Origin: Cardiobacteriaceae bacterium | GTDB lineage: Bacteria; Pseudomonadota; Gammaproteobacteria; Cardiobacteriales; Cardiobacteriaceae | NCBI GenBank assembly: GCA_017484165.1 | Contig: JAFUTP010000012.1 | Span: 1-38,379 of the forward strand | Length of the DNA: 38,379 nucleotides | Direction: 5' to 3' | Shown here: piece after piece, positions 14,760 to 22,406 of the stretch | How the letters are laid out: each line of letters starts with the position of its first letter | How positions within the stretch are numbered: the first letter of the stretch is position 1 | Notes under the pieces: model-generated | What the model was told of the DNA's origin: nothing | What the model saw: only the letters and a program-made list of their open reading frames with translations | The model's database searches: none | Program-made: the position numbers and the translations under genes

Positions 14760-15134
14760 TTACATTGTAAAGCGGATAGCGGCAAGAATAAACAATGCAC
14801 TTCCTGCTTCAAACATTGCAATTTTTTTCAAATCTTTTGTTTCGTATTTGGCTAATCTTTTAATGCCATTGAAGGCGAATGCGAGCATCATACCTTCGGA
14901 GATTAAGCAAAATGCTGCGACGGCAAGCCAGAAATTGGGCAGAAATTTAATCACCAGCAAAAGATGCAAAAATCCTGCGCTGATTGTGCCAGTCGCAATT
15001 GCCTGAAATATTTTCGGTTCAATTTCTTCTAAAAAACAAACTCCTTCGCGGAATAAATTCGGGTTTATTCCCAGAAAAATTCCCTCTAATCCGAGATAAG
15101 TTGCATATGCCGCGAGCCAAAATTGCCAAGTCAT
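14760..15134 (-). CDS. yjeT: YjeT-like DUF2065 inner-membrane protein
   Basis: A 124-residue, strongly hydrophobic protein with about four predicted membrane segments. The first half (YATYLGLEGIFLGINPNLFR, then KIFQAIATGTISAGFLHLLL) resembles the two-helix DUF2065/YjeT family. The second half adds another hydrophobic pair, making it about twice the usual length of 60-65 residues. It overlaps the hflC stop by 4 bp, and a DUF2065 gene directly after hflC is the standard gammaproteobacterial order. Function unknown; probably linked to the HflKC membrane complex. purA, often next, is absent here. Confidence 0.65.
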   Translation of the reverse strand: MTWQFWLAAYATYLGLEGIFLGINPNLFREGVCFLEEIEPKIFQAIATGTISAGFLHLLLVIKFLPNFWLAVAAFCLISEGMMLAFAFNGIKRLAKYETKDLKKIAMFEAGSALFILAAIRFTM

Positions 15135-16021
15135 TGCACGATGCCGTCGGTTTTTTTACCGTCGCGGTTGAAATAATCCAAAAATTCGGTTTTATCTTTA
15201 TCCAAAATCAGGATATTTCCCTCATTGGCAAAGCTTTCGGCATAAGCATTCATCGAACGCCAGAAGCGGTAAAACTCCAAATCTTTACCGTAAGCAGCGG
15301 CATAAATTTCGGCTGCTTCGGCATCGGCTTGTCCGCGTTTGACGAGGGCTTGCGCTTCGGCTTTGGCGAGAATTTCGGCTGCTTCTCTTTCGGCATTGGC
15401 GCGGATAGCTTGTGCTTTTTCCTGACCTTGTGCTCGCAGGTTACGGGATACTCTTTCCCGTTCAGCCCGCATTCTGTCGAAGACGCGATCGCGAATATCA
15501 TCGGAAAAATCAACTCGTTTTAGGCGCACACCGACAATTTTTACGCCGTAGCGTTCGCTGTCTTTGGTTAAATTTTCGCTCACGGTATTCATAAACGAAT
15601 TACGGTCGCCAGAAATAACTTCGGACACTGGACGGCGGGCAAATTCATTGCGCAAACCGTCTTTGACAAGCTGGTCGAGTAGGGTGGCAGCGCGTTCAAA
15701 ATCACCTTGTACCGAGGTATAAAACCTAGCGATATCGCCGATACGCCATTCCACATAGTAATCAACGATTAAATATTTCTTTTCATTAGTCAGAAACAGT
15801 TCTGGATCGACATTGAGCCGTTGAATTCTTTTGTCGAAATATTCCACTTTTTGAATAAACGGCAGTTTTATTTTGAGCCCCGCCGTGCTTGCAGTGTCGG
15901 TGAGCCTTGCAAATTGCGTAGTTACCGCGATTTCTTTTTCATTCACGATATAAAGCGAATTGCCGAGCAAAAAGAGCACAATTGCTAAAAAAATCAAAAA
16001 TCCTGTATGGCTTGCTTTCAT
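15131..16021 (-). CDS. hflC: HflC, SPFH/band 7 subunit of the HflKC complex
   Basis: A 296-residue protein with an N-terminal membrane anchor (GFLIFLAIVLFLLGNSLYIV), then the band 7 domain from NEKEIAVTTQFARLT through KIKLPFIQKVEYFDKRIQRL. It ends in a long alpha-helical Ala/Glu-rich stretch (RANAEREAAEILAKAEAQAL) and YRFWRSMNAYAESF. HflC with HflK forms a periplasmic cage around FtsH and modulates its proteolysis. An AGGGAA box precedes the ATG. It lies 25 bp after hflK. Confidence 0.96.
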   Translation of the reverse strand: MKASHTGFLIFLAIVLFLLGNSLYIVNEKEIAVTTQFARLTDTASTAGLKIKLPFIQKVEYFDKRIQRLNVDPELFLTNEKKYLIVDYYVEWRIGDIARFYTSVQGDFERAATLLDQLVKDGLRNEFARRPVSEVISGDRNSFMNTVSENLTKDSERYGVKIVGVRLKRVDFSDDIRDRVFDRMRAERERVSRNLRAQGQEKAQAIRANAEREAAEILAKAEAQALVKRGQADAEAAEIYAAAYGKDLEFYRFWRSMNAYAESFANEGNILILDKDKTEFLDYFNRDGKKTDGIVQ

Positions 16022-16046
16022 TTTTATTTATTCCCTGAAATTTGTA

Positions 16047-17453
16047 TCAATTGCGACTGCGGTTACGCAAACTGCTGCGATATGGCACGGAATTGCCGTT
16101 CGCTGTTTTGTCTTGTTGAATGTAATTTGCGTTGTTTTCCGTATTTTTGCTGTCTTTTTGTCGTTCTAATCCGCTTGCGGCAATTTTGTTAGTTTCATCC
16201 GTATTGATTTTTCCTGCGATATTGACAATCGGTGTGGCAGCGGAATTGTTGATAACTTTTTGGTTGGAGCGGTAGATTTCCGTCATTGTGTCGAGGTAGA
16301 GGCGGTCTTTGAGTGCGGCTTTATTTTTTTCATAGGCACGGTAAATATCGTTAAAGCGCGTGCTATCGGCATTTGCCTTGGCGAGAATTCTTGCGGCATA
16401 AGCATTCGCCGCTTGCAGAATTTGTTCCGACTCACCGCGGGCAATCGGTAGGCGTTCTTTGGCGAAGGCTTCGGCTTGCAGGCGTAATCTTTCTTCGTCT
16501 TCACGCGCACGGACGGCATCTTCGAAAGCATCTTGCACTTCAACGGGAACGCGGGCATCTTGCAATTCCAAAGCGACAATTTCAATCCCGAGACCGTAAG
16601 CATTAACCGTATCGACAATGATTTGCTTGGCTTGTTCTGGCCAGACATTGCGCTTATCGGTTAAAACATCATCGACGGTATTTGCACCGACTACTTCACG
16701 GATTGCGCTAGTAACGATGTCATTGAGCACCATCACGGGATCGGCGGCGTTGAATTGATAACGAAAAGCGTCGTTGATGCGATATTGCACGGCAGCTCCG
16801 ATTTCTACGATGTTTTCATCCTTGGTGAGCATTTGTCCGACGCGCTGATCTTGGGTTGAGATGCTGCCTTTTTGCGTGCGAAATTCACCGATACGCATCG
16901 TCGTAATCGTTTGCACATCAACTTTTACGACACTGCCGAGCGGATAAGGAAAATGCCAGTTCAAGCCAGATTTAGTCGTTTCGCTATATTTTCCGAGAAA
17001 GAGTTCGATGCCGTTTTCCCGTTCTTTTACGGTGTAAATTCCGCTTAAAAACCAAATGCACAAAAGAAAAGTTATTCCCCAAGAAATCAGTTTTCCGAGT
17101 GAAATATCTTCTGGTGGCAATTCATCGTGCGGCGGTGGATTGGAATTATTGCTGTCGCCGCCGTTTCCTCCGTTATTTTCTTCTTCTTCGTTGCCGTCCG
17201 CTTTTTCGTTATTTTCCGTTTTATCGTTATCGCTATCCGCATTTGCATCTTGCGGCTCTTTCGGTTTTTTCTTACCGAATAATCTGCCGAAAAATTCATC
17301 TAAATCAGGCGGTAGATTGGGATCTTGATTTTGATTAAAAACAATGCTGGCAAGAGATGCGTTTTTACCTGCGATTTGCCAGTGAAAAACCTTGAAAAAT
17401 AAACGCTGAAAAATATTTGATAGATAGCGGTTAAAGAGAAAGAGGATGTGCAT
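16047..17453 (-). CDS. hflK: HflK, SPFH/band 7 subunit of the HflKC complex
   Basis: A 468-residue protein. A low-complexity acidic, Asn-rich linker (residues about 60-110) precedes a membrane segment (LISWGITFLLCIWFLSGIYT). The band 7 domain follows (TVKERENGIELFLGKY, GLNWHFPYPLGSVVKVD), then the coiled-coil RAREDEERLRLQAEAFAKER. The first 30 residues (MHILFLFNRYLSNIFQ...) are unusual for HflK, which normally opens with a Gly/Asn-rich tail containing PPDLDE; here LPPDLDEFF comes at residue 49. No Shine-Dalgarno precedes the ATG, and element copy 6 starts 19 bp upstream, so the true start is uncertain. Confidence 0.93.
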   Translation of the reverse strand: MHILFLFNRYLSNIFQRLFFKVFHWQIAGKNASLASIVFNQNQDPNLPPDLDEFFGRLFGKKKPKEPQDANADSDNDKTENNEKADGNEEEENNGGNGGDSNNSNPPPHDELPPEDISLGKLISWGITFLLCIWFLSGIYTVKERENGIELFLGKYSETTKSGLNWHFPYPLGSVVKVDVQTITTMRIGEFRTQKGSISTQDQRVGQMLTKDENIVEIGAAVQYRINDAFRYQFNAADPVMVLNDIVTSAIREVVGANTVDDVLTDKRNVWPEQAKQIIVDTVNAYGLGIEIVALELQDARVPVEVQDAFEDAVRAREDEERLRLQAEAFAKERLPIARGESEQILQAANAYAARILAKANADSTRFNDIYRAYEKNKAALKDRLYLDTMTEIYRSNQKVINNSAATPIVNIAGKINTDETNKIAASGLERQKDSKNTENNANYIQQDKTANGNSVPYRSSLRNRSRN

Positions 17454-17471
17454 AAGTCTTAAAAATTCTAT

Positions 17472-17589
17472 GGTGTGTCTAAAAACTCGTCATTTTGAGC
17501 CGTAGGCGAAAAATCTCTATCGGCAGATCCTTCGCTGCGCTCAGGATGACGAGGAGAAAAATAGAACTATCCTAAATTTAGATGCGCCC
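17472..17589 (+). repeat. Dispersed hairpin element, copy 6
   Basis: From GGTGTGTCTAAAAACTCGTC to AAATTTAGATGCGCCC. It sits between hflX and hflK, a junction that is short in most relatives. Confidence 0.9.
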
Positions 17590-17631
17590 TTTAGTGATGG
17601 TTTCGAAAACGCCAGATTTGCTAGCAAAAAA

Positions 17632-18969
17632 TTACTTTTCAACTGGCGGATTTGTCCTCAATGGAAATTTACTGGCGATTTTTGCCAATTTACTCTTCGG
17701 AATATCAATTTGTAGGCGAATTTCACCGTTATTTTCTACCGTTTGTGCGACTACCGCCTGTTCGCGGTAAAAAATTGCCCGAATTTCACCGTCAGACGGT
17801 TGGAGTAGCACTTCACCGCGGTATTGCAAATCCGAGAAATGTTCGCGAATTGCTGCAATTAGCGCATCAATACCTAAACCAGATTTGGCGGAAATAAAGA
17901 CTTTTTTGCCTTCGGCGGAATCGATAACTTCGGCTTTTTCGCCCGTTAAATCGATTTTGTTATAGACACGAATTTGCGGAATTTTTTCCGCTCCGATTTC
18001 CGTTAAAACCTTATCCACCACCGCTTCACGGCTCAAAATTTCATCAACATCTTTTGCGCTACGGTCGATGATATGCAGGATTAAATCGGCAAAAATTGTC
18101 TCTTCCAAAGTCGAACGGAAAGCGGCAACCAGCTCGTGCGGTAAGCCGCTTACAAATCCCACCGTATCAACTAGCAATATTTCAGGATTTTTACCGTCAG
18201 CGAGTTTGCGGTAAGTAGGGTCAAGGGTCGCGAAAAGTTGATCGCGGGCAAGCACTTGCGAATTGGTCAAAATGTTGAATAGGGTTGATTTTCCCGCGTT
18301 GGTGTAACCCGCAAGTGCTACGGTTAGAAATTCCCGTTTATTGCGATTTTTACGCAATTCTGCACGCTGAAATTCCACTTTTTCCAAGCGTTTTTTGAGC
18401 TGCTTTATCCGCTCTCCGAGCAGACGACGGTCGGTTTCGAGCTGGGTTTCACCAGGACCGCGCAAGCCGATACCGCCTTTTTGCCGCTCTAAATGCGTCC
18501 AGCCGCGCACTAAACGGGTTGAAAGATGCGTCAGCTGCGCCAGTTCTACCTGCAATTTTCCTTCCCGACTTTTGGCGCGAGCGGCAAAAATATCCAAAAC
18601 TAAACCGCTACGGTCAAGCACACGGCATTGCAGCAATTTTTCTAAATTCCGCTCCTGCGAAGGAGAAAGAGCGGCATCAAAAATCGCTAAATCACATTTG
18701 TGAAAATCGACTTTTTCGGCAACTTCTTCGGCTTGTCCTTTACCGAGAAAATATTTCGCATCAGGCACAGGACGGTTAAAAGCAAGAATTTCTAGCACTT
18801 CTGCGCCCGCACTTTCGGCAAGGAGTTTTAATTCTTCGCGTGTTGCCTCATCAGGCAATTTTCCCGCGCCGATGGAAATTAAAAGAGTTTTTTCCTTTTC
18901 ATCTTGATGCACAACGAAATTCTCTTTCGAGCGTGCTTTACCGTCTTCTTGCTCAAATTGATTCGACAT
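17632..18969 (-). CDS. hflX: Ribosome-associated GTPase HflX
   Basis: A 445-residue protein. The N-terminal HflX domain is followed by the Gly-rich linker GGIGLRGPGETQLETDRR and a G domain: G1 GYTNAGKST, G3 DTVGFVSGLPHELVAAF and G4 YNKIDL. HflX splits stalled 70S ribosomes, notably under heat stress. Its ATG lies just past the terminator that follows hfq, with GGA 6 nt before the start codon, so part of its transcription may be read-through from hfq. Confidence 0.97.
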   Translation of the reverse strand: MSNQFEQEDGKARSKENFVVHQDEKEKTLLISIGAGKLPDEATREELKLLAESAGAEVLEILAFNRPVPDAKYFLGKGQAEEVAEKVDFHKCDLAIFDAALSPSQERNLEKLLQCRVLDRSGLVLDIFAARAKSREGKLQVELAQLTHLSTRLVRGWTHLERQKGGIGLRGPGETQLETDRRLLGERIKQLKKRLEKVEFQRAELRKNRNKREFLTVALAGYTNAGKSTLFNILTNSQVLARDQLFATLDPTYRKLADGKNPEILLVDTVGFVSGLPHELVAAFRSTLEETIFADLILHIIDRSAKDVDEILSREAVVDKVLTEIGAEKIPQIRVYNKIDLTGEKAEVIDSAEGKKVFISAKSGLGIDALIAAIREHFSDLQYRGEVLLQPSDGEIRAIFYREQAVVAQTVENNGEIRLQIDIPKSKLAKIASKFPLRTNPPVEK

Positions 18970-18987
18970 TTTTTGTCCATAAAAAAA

Positions 18988-19009
18988 GAGCCAGTTTTTG
19001 CACTGGCTC
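18988..19009 (-). terminator. Terminator between hfq and hflX
   Basis: A perfect GAGCCAGT / ACTGGCTC stem with a 6-nt loop, followed on the minus strand by seven T. It sits 26 bp after the hfq stop and 18 bp before the hflX start, so it probably attenuates read-through. Confidence 0.82.
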
Positions 19010-19035
19010 GCTTGGGTAGAAATAAAAAAATAAAT

Positions 19036-19368
19036 TTAGTAAAGAGGATCAGCTGCTGGCGGAGTATTTTCTGCTTGCGCTGCTTGCTGATTTTCTTGTG
19101 CTGGTTGATTTTCTCCTTGATTGCTTGCTTTATCTTGTGGGTCGCGGGCATCATTTAAGTTGATATTGCGAGTTGGAACAATCGTTGAAATCGCGTGCTT
19201 ATAAACCATCTGCGAAATATTGTTATTGCGTAATAAAACTACAAAGCTATCAAAAGACTCAATTTGCCCTTGCAACTTAATCCCATTGACTAAATACATT
19301 GCAACTGGAATTCGTTCGCGACGCAGAGCATTGAGATAAGGATCTTGTAAGAGTTGAGATTTACTCAT
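19036..19368 (-). CDS. hfq: RNA chaperone Hfq
   Basis: A 110-residue protein with [20 protein letters not shown] (Sm1, rim arginines RRER) and [15 protein letters not shown] (Sm2, proximal-face KH). Hfq hexamers pair small RNAs with mRNAs. Two differences from E. coli: Ser replaces the Gln of FDQF, a proximal-face residue, and the loop LLRNNNISQ has one residue more than LLKNTVSQ. The C-terminal tail (about 40 residues) is Gln/Asn/Ala-rich and ends with acidic residues. A GGAGA box precedes the ATG. It lies first in the hfq-hflX-hflKC cluster. Confidence 0.97.
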   Translation of the reverse strand: MSKSQLLQDPYLNALRRERIPVAMYLVNGIKLQGQIESFDSFVVLLRNNNISQMVYKHAISTIVPTRNINLNDARDPQDKASNQGENQPAQENQQAAQAENTPPAADPLY

Positions 19369-19401
19369 TTTTTTGGCTCTCCATAAAAGTGAATTGTCAT
19401 A

Positions 19402-19539
19402 ATGTTTTTTACAAAAAACGCGGGTGATATTAACAAAAAACTAAAAGATGCTGATTTAGCCGATAAATTCATCTTGATGCCAAGCAAAATAAGCTTGAAA
19501 AATCAACAACTTTTTGCCAAAAAACTACATTTTTTATGA
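19402..19539 (+). CDS. Possible small ORF coupled to the HAD phosphatase gene
   Basis: Forty-five codons from an ATG at 19402 ([20 protein letters not shown]...) to a TGA that overlaps the ATG of the next gene (ATGA). The HAD gene has no visible Shine-Dalgarno, so coupled translation from this frame would make sense. This frame also lacks a clear Shine-Dalgarno, its sequence is Lys-rich low complexity, and the overlap could be chance. No homology is recognised. Confidence 0.25.
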   Translation: MFFTKNAGDINKKLKDADLADKFILMPSKISLKNQQLFAKKLHFL

Positions 19540-20336
19540 AAGCAAAACTTATTTTTTTCGACATTGACCAAACCCTGCACCGCAAACAAACGGGATATAT
19601 GCCAGAGAGTGCCAAAATTGCCATCAAAAGACTGCGTGAAAAGAAAATCTTGACCGCAATTGCCTCTGGTCGTTCGCCTGCGATGTATCCGAGCTATTTA
19701 ATTTCGATGATTAGGGACGGTGATTTTTCTGCAACCGCGGCGATTAACGGGCAATACAACTGCGAATTTGAAAGAAATTCGGTAAAAGAAATTAGTGCCT
19801 ATTCAATCCCGCAGAGCTTGATTGGCAAAATTACGCAATATTTTCAAGCACGAGAAATTCCCATCGCGCAAGTGTCGAATGAGAAAATACTTTCTTTTGA
19901 ACCCGCGCATTCGAGAATTATTGAAGCAATGCAGGGAATTGGTTTGCCCAAATTGCTGGCAGAAAAAACGGAAATTCCCTTCTACCAACTGCTAATTTAT
20001 GCCGAAGAGGCGGAAATTAAACAGGCAGAGATGGATTTATTATTCCCTGATGATTATGAAACAATGCGCTGGCATAAGTATTGTGTTGATTTTTTACACC
20101 GTAACGGGGCAAAATCACGGGGAGTTTTGGATATTTGCAATTATTACGGCATCGCGCCAGACGAAACAATGGCTTTCGGCGACGGTCATAATGATTTGGA
20201 AATGATAAAAACTGCGGGTATCGGTGTGGCAATGAAGGACGGAAAAGAGGAAATTCTCGCTGCTGCCGATTACATTACGGGCACGGTCGAAGAAGACGGA
20301 ATTTATAATGCTTTGAAGTATTTTGGACTGCTGTAA
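19536..20336 (+). CDS. Cof-type HAD-family hydrolase
   Basis: A 266-residue protein. Motif I is FFDIDQTLH (nucleophile and acid Asp), motif II lies in TAIASGRSP, the Lys motif in KSRGVLDICNYYGI and motif IV is FGDGHNDLEMI. This is the Cof/IIB class with a C2 cap, usually phosphatases of sugar phosphates or other small phosphate esters. It is the first gene of a compact plus-strand run: the acyltransferase starts 9 bp after its stop. In that setting it may dephosphorylate a lipid or head-group intermediate (inference). Confidence 0.88.
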   Translation: MKAKLIFFDIDQTLHRKQTGYMPESAKIAIKRLREKKILTAIASGRSPAMYPSYLISMIRDGDFSATAAINGQYNCEFERNSVKEISAYSIPQSLIGKITQYFQAREIPIAQVSNEKILSFEPAHSRIIEAMQGIGLPKLLAEKTEIPFYQLLIYAEEAEIKQAEMDLLFPDDYETMRWHKYCVDFLHRNGAKSRGVLDICNYYGIAPDETMAFGDGHNDLEMIKTAGIGVAMKDGKEEILAAADYITGTVEEDGIYNALKYFGLL

Positions 20337-20345
20337 ATATAAACT

Positions 20346-21563
20346 ATGAATAATATAAAAAGCCTAATTCACAAGTATTTTGCAAGCTTTTTTGCCTTTT
20401 TGGTGATTAAAACTTATTTTCGCAAAATCAGCATTTACGGTGAAGTGAAAAACACCGAAAATCAAGCCGAAATATATCTTTTATCGCATCGTAACGGTGC
20501 GGTTGATGGTTGGGTTTATGGATATGCACTTCCCAATGCGATTTTTACTCTTGCCAAGCAATTGCAAAAAAATGTTTTTATTAAGGCTGTTTTTCCTGGA
20601 ATTGCAATTTTTCGAAAAAAAGATAGTGAAAATTATAAGACGGAAAATATTGCTGCTTTTAAGTTAATGTTAAGAGTGTTAAAAAATAAGCAAAACAGTC
20701 TAGCAATTTTTCCCGAAGGAACATCTAGTTTAGGAATTAAACATTTAGCTTTCGAAGATGGCGCAGCGCAGATTTGCCGTAGTTTTATTAGGCAAAATAA
20801 AGAAAATATTGCTATAACTCCAGTTGCGATTTTCTATGATGCGCCGACAGAGTTAGGTGGGAAAGTTTATATTGCAATGGGTAAGAAAAATATCATCGAG
20901 ATAGAAGAAAATATTGCGGAAATCCATAAAATAATTAGCACAAAGATGGAGAAAATTTTAGTTGAATATGATACTGAACAGGCGCAAAAAACCGCGCATC
21001 AAGCCGCTTTGATTTTAAGCTTATATGGTAAAAAATATGATTATTTAGAAGTTATATATAAACTACGAAAACAAGCTGAAAAATTAGCAATTATTGCGGA
21101 AAAAATAGCTGAATATGAAAACAAATTACCTATCAAATTATTATTTTATAAACAAGTCGAAATTTTTCCAGATAATTTATATATCAGCCTTTGGACAAGC
21201 TTGATTACAACTCCATTGGTATTTTTTGCATTTATATGTAATTTATTGCCAGTAATTCTGGGATTTTTCGCGGGCAAAAAAGCCGATGAAAAGCACACCA
21301 TCTCTTTATTTAGAATTTTGACTGGATATCCATTAGCAATTTTGCAATATGTAATTTTGTTTTTAATTTTGGCTTGTTTTTACGGAGTTCTGTATTCACT
21401 GTTATTTATTTTTATTGCGCTATTTTTTAGTATTTGGGGCTTTAATTTATACGGTGCTTGGAAGAAAAATTTATTTTCCGTTATCAATTATCTAAAATAC
21501 CGCAAAGGTCAAAAAGAATTTCAAGGCTTAAAAAATGAATTGGAAAAAGAACTTAATAATTAA
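20346..21563 (+). CDS. PlsC-like acyltransferase with C-terminal membrane segments
   Basis: A 405-residue protein. Motif I is LSHRNGAVDGW, with His48 and Asp54 separated by five residues, the HX5D variant seen in a subgroup of glycerophosphate-type acyltransferases. Motif III is FPEGTSS (residues 122-128). Residues about 280-305 and 330-375 are hydrophobic membrane segments and the tail is Lys-rich. The family transfers acyl chains from acyl-ACP or acyl-CoA to lysolipids or related alcohols. It overlaps the next gene by 29 bp, so translation is coupled. Base composition is very AT-rich. Confidence 0.8.
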   Translation: MNNIKSLIHKYFASFFAFLVIKTYFRKISIYGEVKNTENQAEIYLLSHRNGAVDGWVYGYALPNAIFTLAKQLQKNVFIKAVFPGIAIFRKKDSENYKTENIAAFKLMLRVLKNKQNSLAIFPEGTSSLGIKHLAFEDGAAQICRSFIRQNKENIAITPVAIFYDAPTELGGKVYIAMGKKNIIEIEENIAEIHKIISTKMEKILVEYDTEQAQKTAHQAALILSLYGKKYDYLEVIYKLRKQAEKLAIIAEKIAEYENKLPIKLLFYKQVEIFPDNLYISLWTSLITTPLVFFAFICNLLPVILGFFAGKKADEKHTISLFRILTGYPLAILQYVILFLILACFYGVLYSLLFIFIALFFSIWGFNLYGAWKKNLFSVINYLKYRKGQKEFQGLKNELEKELNN

Positions 21564-22395
21564 CTCTAAAATATATGCCAATGAATATTTATGGGGGGTA
21601 TTTCTTCTTATTAGCGCAATTCGTTTATTATTTCACTGTGAATATTTTTATTTTGCGCTAACAGTAGTATTTTTATTTAGCCTTTATTTTAATATTTTGT
21701 TTTATCAAAAAATTGCGCAAAAAAACAATTATGCTTATATTTTTAGAGCACTTTATTATCTTCTTTTAATGAATATATTTTTTCTGCTATTGCGGGATAT
21801 TTCAGCTTTAATAAATGAGGGAAAAAAAGACGAATTGCTCTACAATATCGATAAATTTATCAGTAAAGAATATATCGGTATTTACCTAGAAAATTATTCC
21901 AATAAGTTTATTACAGAAGTGTTAGCAATAGCTTATTTATTATTTTTTCCGCAGCTAATTTTCTTCTGTTTTGCAACATTGAGAAGTCGAGAATTAACCA
22001 TTAAATTTTATAGCGGATTATTTTCTCTTTATGCAATTGGATATATCGGTTATATTACAATTCCAGCAATTGGACCCTACGATTTTTTAGCTAACAGGTT
22101 TAATAATTTACTAGAAGGGTATAAATTTTATAGTATTCTTGCTAAAACCTATCCGATGGGCACAAATTTCACCGATGTTTTTCCGAGTTTGCATTGTGCA
22201 ATTAGTGCTTTTAATTTATTCTTCGCTTATAAATTTATGCGTAAATATTTTTATTTTTGGTTAGTTCCAAATATTTTTCTAATTATTTCAACGGTATATT
22301 TGCGTTATCATTATTTAATTGATTGCATCGCAGGAATATTTTTGGCAATATTTTGCTTTTATTTTATTGCCGAGAGAGAAAAAATTTATCGATAA
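21535..22395 (+). CDS. PAP2-superfamily membrane enzyme, inositol-phosphorylceramide-synthase-like
   Basis: A 286-residue protein with six or more predicted membrane helices. PAP2 motif C2 is FPSLHCAIS (His220) and C3 is YLRYHYLIDCIAGI (Arg257, His259, Asp263), the Ser/His and Arg/His/Asp active site. The C3 wording RYHYLID and the preceding GPYDF resemble AUR1/IPC-synthase-like transferases more than simple phosphatases. Such enzymes move a phospho-head-group between lipids, or hydrolyse a lipid phosphate. It overlaps the acyltransferase gene and lies 11 bp before the dikinase-like gene. The substrate is unknown. Confidence 0.8.
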   Translation: MNWKKNLIINSKIYANEYLWGVFLLISAIRLLFHCEYFYFALTVVFLFSLYFNILFYQKIAQKNNYAYIFRALYYLLLMNIFFLLLRDISALINEGKKDELLYNIDKFISKEYIGIYLENYSNKFITEVLAIAYLLFFPQLIFFCFATLRSRELTIKFYSGLFSLYAIGYIGYITIPAIGPYDFLANRFNNLLEGYKFYSILAKTYPMGTNFTDVFPSLHCAISAFNLFFAYKFMRKYFYFWLVPNIFLIISTVYLRYHYLIDCIAGIFLAIFCFYFIAEREKIYR

Positions 22396-22406
22396 GGAGC
22401 AACGAA

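Noticed and set aside
22323-22406. Extended start for the dikinase-like gene
   Set aside because: It would overlap the PAP2 gene by about 70 bp and add residues unlike the family. The ATG at 22407 has a proper AAGGAG box.
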